A stretch of DNA of 64,000 bases from positions 17,724,001 through 17,788,000 of the forward strand of contig NC_090697.1 of assembly GCF_040954835.1 (NCBI RefSeq), in the 5' to 3' direction. A program made the translations under genes and the position numbers. Below, one piece after another: positions 60,561 through 64,000 of this stretch; the stretch's first letter is position 1; the number at the start of each line of letters is the position of its first letter. The notes beneath the pieces were generated by a model. That model saw nothing but the letters and a program-made list of their open reading frames with translations, ran no database searches and was not told where the DNA came from. Source of the stretch: Lepisosteus oculatus. Its lineage: Eukaryota > Chordata > Actinopteri > Semionotiformes > Lepisosteidae.

Positions 60561-60620
60561 CTTCAAAGTGTCATGGCCACAAGCTTTAAAGGTACACAAT
60601 GCACTGTATATACTGGTTTA

Positions 60621-63600
60621 ATTTACATTTTTAGGTTCGAGGCAGTACTGTTTGCAATTGAGTCTTCATTTTGACTTCTACAGATTTATATTAATGTACA
60701 GTGCTTTCAAGTTCCGCGAGTTTCTATGGGCTTATTGTTTCTGATTAATAACAGAAACATGATACTGTCACAGAAAAACCAACAATATCTTAAACACTGA
60801 ATTAAAAGAGGTAATTGTAGTGGCCAGAAGCTCTCTGTTTTTTACTCAGTTTTGTAACAGAGAAGAATGCGTAGATACTAAAGCAAAAGCTAAAACAGAC
60901 AAAAAAAAGTCATCTGACTTTTCCTTAATCCTTTCTTTTTGTGCATTTTAGTCAAGTAATTACCAATACATGATATTGGCAATTATTATTCATTGCAACT
61001 GCTAATCCCTCCTTAGCCTTTGAGAACATACAAGGAGCTCATTATTTTTCTACTTCCACAAAAAAAGAAAAACATGTATTCTTTTATAGTCTTATATTAT
61101 AGTGATTATATTATGAAGAGAAAAATGTTGTTTTTGAGTTAAGATATTACTATAAAACATTCTGAAACTCTGTAAGAGACGAAATTCATTTCTACAGCTT
61201 TGACATCACTCTGTAGTAGAGTGCTATGTAACCCCATTGTCTGAATCAACAGTGCTTTAATGTTTCATTCCAGCAGAGCTCTTTGCTTAGTTACTTCAAG
61301 TTAACATTGCCAAGGTCTATCAACTGAGTACTTAAAGCTACCATCACAATCTGTCATAACTCCACAGGGAAAAAAAGGAAAGAAACCAACAAACAATGAC
61401 ATTTAAAAACGAAGACTAATCTAAATAAGCAAATAAGCCAGTTTAAATTCTTATTTCGTTCTTAAAGGAAGTTCCTAGTTCGTCATTTGTAATGTGTCAT
61501 TTGACTGTTTTTGCAGCAGATGTCCCACTTTGCACCTGTTGAAATGATGCATGACCTGAAAGCTCAGACTTCCGGGATATATTGACTCATTTCCTGGTGT
61601 CTTCTTATTTGATGTTAATGCTCAAGGAAATGAGTGTAAACTTCCAGGAAGGGATTCCCTGTAGGTCTAGAGATGACAAACCCAGTACCCACTGCACCAA
61701 CTTGAGTCATAATATTACTCTTCAGGTACATTTTACTGTAGGCGTTAAAGGTTAGTACCCTAGATTTAAAAATAAATAGAATTCATATTGTAGTATACAT
61801 ATACTAAAAGCAAATATGGTGTATAAGCAAAGATTGAGTTGATCTGGTATTAGAGGTAAATTGATAATAAAAATGTCAACTTTGAAGTTTCTAACTTTAA
61901 TAGTTTTAGAAAGGGTATTTTATAAAGCATATTTTTTAAAGATATTGGAATAATGAAATGTGTGTGTACTGTTGTAGATGCAGTCTTTTGCAAATTAATG
62001 CAGATTAAAATTTTTCATAAATAAATCTTTACAACTCTTTCATAACTGCCCCAGAGCAGTTTACAGAAAAATGTACAGTACACCAGATGTTTTATGTGCG
62101 TGGAGACACAGAGGTGAGAAAAACATAAACTCCCAATGGAAAAAAAATCAACCTCTGGGGCAATCAAGGCCCTGTGGTTGCTTCCCCTCCAGACAAAGAT
62201 TTATATGAGTCTTCATAACAAAACAGATTCTAGATTGTGGCGTGCAGATCATAGGGTAGTTCAACTGATCTAAATTTTAGTGTTATCTAGGACCTACCAG
62301 GTTCTGTCTGTCAACTACAGTCTGGCTTCCTCATTGTGGTTTAGTCCTTCAGAATGTCTTCCTGGATGCTACAGATCAGAGGTTTTGGTCTCCGATTTGA
62401 GTATGTCATCGGGGATATAGCAAGCCCTTGTTTTTAATCTAGGACCTGGCATCTTGGTCATCTGGGGTTGACACCTGAAGAAGGCTCCACGGCCGAAACG
62501 TTGTGTTCTCTTTCTTCTTTTTTTCAGCATGGAATAAACCTATTACTTGTTCCTATACAGTATATATATGTCACAGTATATTATATTTATATTGCTTACA
62601 AAATAAGCAGCAAGTATCAGGGGAATTAAATTAAGTGAGACCTTCTACTAAAGTTAAAGAATCAGCAAGGATATTCCTAAATACACAAGACTAAGAAAAT
62701 TAAAGAACCATACAGTGATTTGGAAACACAATAGTAACATCCTTCTTAAAGCAAATATGAAGAGTTATGTCACTCTAGGGAGACTGTCTAAGGAAGGACA
62801 AAAACAAGCCAACAAATTATGCTGCTTTTACAAGATGATCCAAAGGTTAATAATAGAACTTTCAGTGTGATGTTGTTTTGTAGCTATAAAAATGAATAAT
62901 ATACCTCTTGCATCATTGTAAAACTGATGATATAAGGGATTTAAGTGATGCTAGAGATTATTCAATAGAACAATTAGGCCAAGATGTCATATGACATTTT
63001 TAAATATATGAATGTGTCTGTGAATAAGTTCTCACCAGATACTGTAAGACATACAGGAGCTTAATATTTATGAATGTGTGTACTGTACAGTATATATGTT
63101 TGTATTTATGTATTCATTTATTTATTTTGTGTTTAGACCTGTAGAATAATATTCTCTGGGTTTGTTACTAGGCCATCGGTGAGTTGTTTAGCACATTATA
63201 TCTCCTAAAAACATGTGGCTGTTCTGATTCTGCTGTTCCATTCATTGTCAGAAGTAGGTGCATGGCCATTGGCTCACTTTATTGTTTGCAAAGTTTCCCA
63301 ACGGTTCCATCTGCATCTGTGGGTGTCTTATGCCATATGGCAGAGATCCCTCACAGAATCTGGTCCATTCTTCAGCTTGCACCTTATACACTCCAGTCTC
63401 CTTTTATATGGCACTGCTATTTTGTGTTGCTATCGTTATGGAGAAAATAGCCTTGCTTACAATCCTGTTCATTTGGAAAAGGGTACTTTTCTACAAATAG
63501 CCTTTACCAGCAGGTATGAATCCTAAACTGATTATTTCTGCAGTGTATACCAACTTCAATAAACACACTTGGATGAAAGATAAAACCTTCCCTCCTGTTT

Positions 63601-64000
63601 TTCTGCAGCCTCATTCTATGAAGAAGAAAGCCTAAAGGATTCTACTTGAAACAGCAGCAATGTAGCCCTTCCAAATATTTGACAACATTGTTCACAGTAC
63701 TACCATGGTACTTAGTTACAGTGACGTATAAAAGTAATTAGGCTTTAACAATAGCAAGACAATTTAAATTTCATGGTAGGAAAGATTTTGGATCTGATTC
63801 TGTACAGACCATTTTAATAACTACAGAATTTTATTTTTAAATTAAAATAATTTTAACGGTTCCAGAGATATAGGCATATTTGGGTTTTAAACCTACGTAT
63901 ATTTCTGATTTTCTTTAAATAGTTAAAATAGTTTTAAAAAGTTTTTTTTAGATAACTCACTGCAAATGTTGTGCTAAGAAGAACCTTAATACAAATGTGT
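60621..64000. other. C8orf74 intron 3 or 3' flank
   Basis: It contains the repeat copy at 62471 and a vaguely repeat-like block at 62030-62180 (CTTTACAACTCTTTCATAAC). The rest is AT-rich with no supported gene. 63184-63530 is open in three plus frames, but no splice signal or family supports coding. Confidence 0.5.
62471..62554 (+). mobile_element. repeat with CTGAAGA...GAAACG core (copy 1)
   Basis: ACACCTGAAGAAGGCTCCAC and GGCCGAAACGTTGTGTTCTC are followed by TTTTTTCAGCATGGAATAAA. This is the best of three copies of a short interspersed element in the window. The family assignment is uncertain (possibly the 3' end of a Penelope-like or LINE element). Confidence 0.6.

Noticed and set aside
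60154..60621. 155-codon plus-strand ORF
   Set aside because: It is the antisense strand of the Tc1-like transposase relic, which is read on the minus strand.
61516..61585. Possible C8orf74 exon after TTTTTGCAG (QMSHFAPVEMMHDLKAQTS)
   Set aside because: Open for only about 22 codons and does not resemble the expected C-terminal part of C8orf74.
1..64000. CRISPR arrays, bacterial operons, phage or plasmid features
   Set aside because: The sequence is vertebrate nuclear DNA with spliced genes and SINE/LINE repeats; no evenly spaced identical repeats other than microsatellites were seen.

Overview
The window looks like vertebrate nuclear DNA, most likely from a ray-finned fish outside or basal to the teleosts (gar-, bowfin- or sturgeon-like). 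The reasons are an AT-rich background with few genes, V-SINE-like elements, L2- and CR1-type LINE fragments, a Tc1 relic, vertebrate-type GT-AG introns, and two neighbouring genes that are also adjacent on human 8p23.1. The species assignment is inference; nothing here resembles bacterial or phage DNA.

Layout. 1-18.5 kb is largely non-coding, with scattered SINE and LINE fragments and one doubtful terminal exon at 8.7 kb. 18.57-34.22 kb holds RP1L1 (retinitis pigmentosa 1-like 1) on the minus strand. It has three coding exons: 34201-33566, 26111-25934 and 25484-18571. The intron phases fit exactly (phase 0, then phase 1), giving a complete 2,575-residue reading frame. It has two N-terminal doublecortin domains, a long Ser-rich repeat zone, a conserved C-terminal block and a very acidic tail. 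36.7-38.1 kb contains three consecutive phase-0 candidate exons on the plus strand that I do not recognise. 38-55 kb is mostly intergenic, with more repeats and a tRNA-Leu(CAG) gene at 54.7 kb. 55.28-57.19 kb carries the first three coding exons of a C8orf74 orthologue on the plus strand. Its remaining 3' exon(s) were not found in 57.2-64 kb, which is filled by CR1, L2 and Tc1 relics.

RP1L1 and C8orf74 point away from each other (head to head), as in human, so this is a conserved two-gene neighbourhood. RP1L1 belongs to the photoreceptor axoneme. C8orf74 is uncharacterised, but its promoter here has a ciliary X-box-like site, which suggests but does not prove a cilium-related role.

The points most worth a second look are the unrecognised three-exon candidate gene, the ~50-60 residue Ser-rich tandem repeat in RP1L1, a repeat family with a hammerhead-like CTGANGA...GAAA core, and a striking excess of TACAGTA/TACTGTA words across the whole window. 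I ran no searches. All family calls are from reading the translated sequence and recalled family features.
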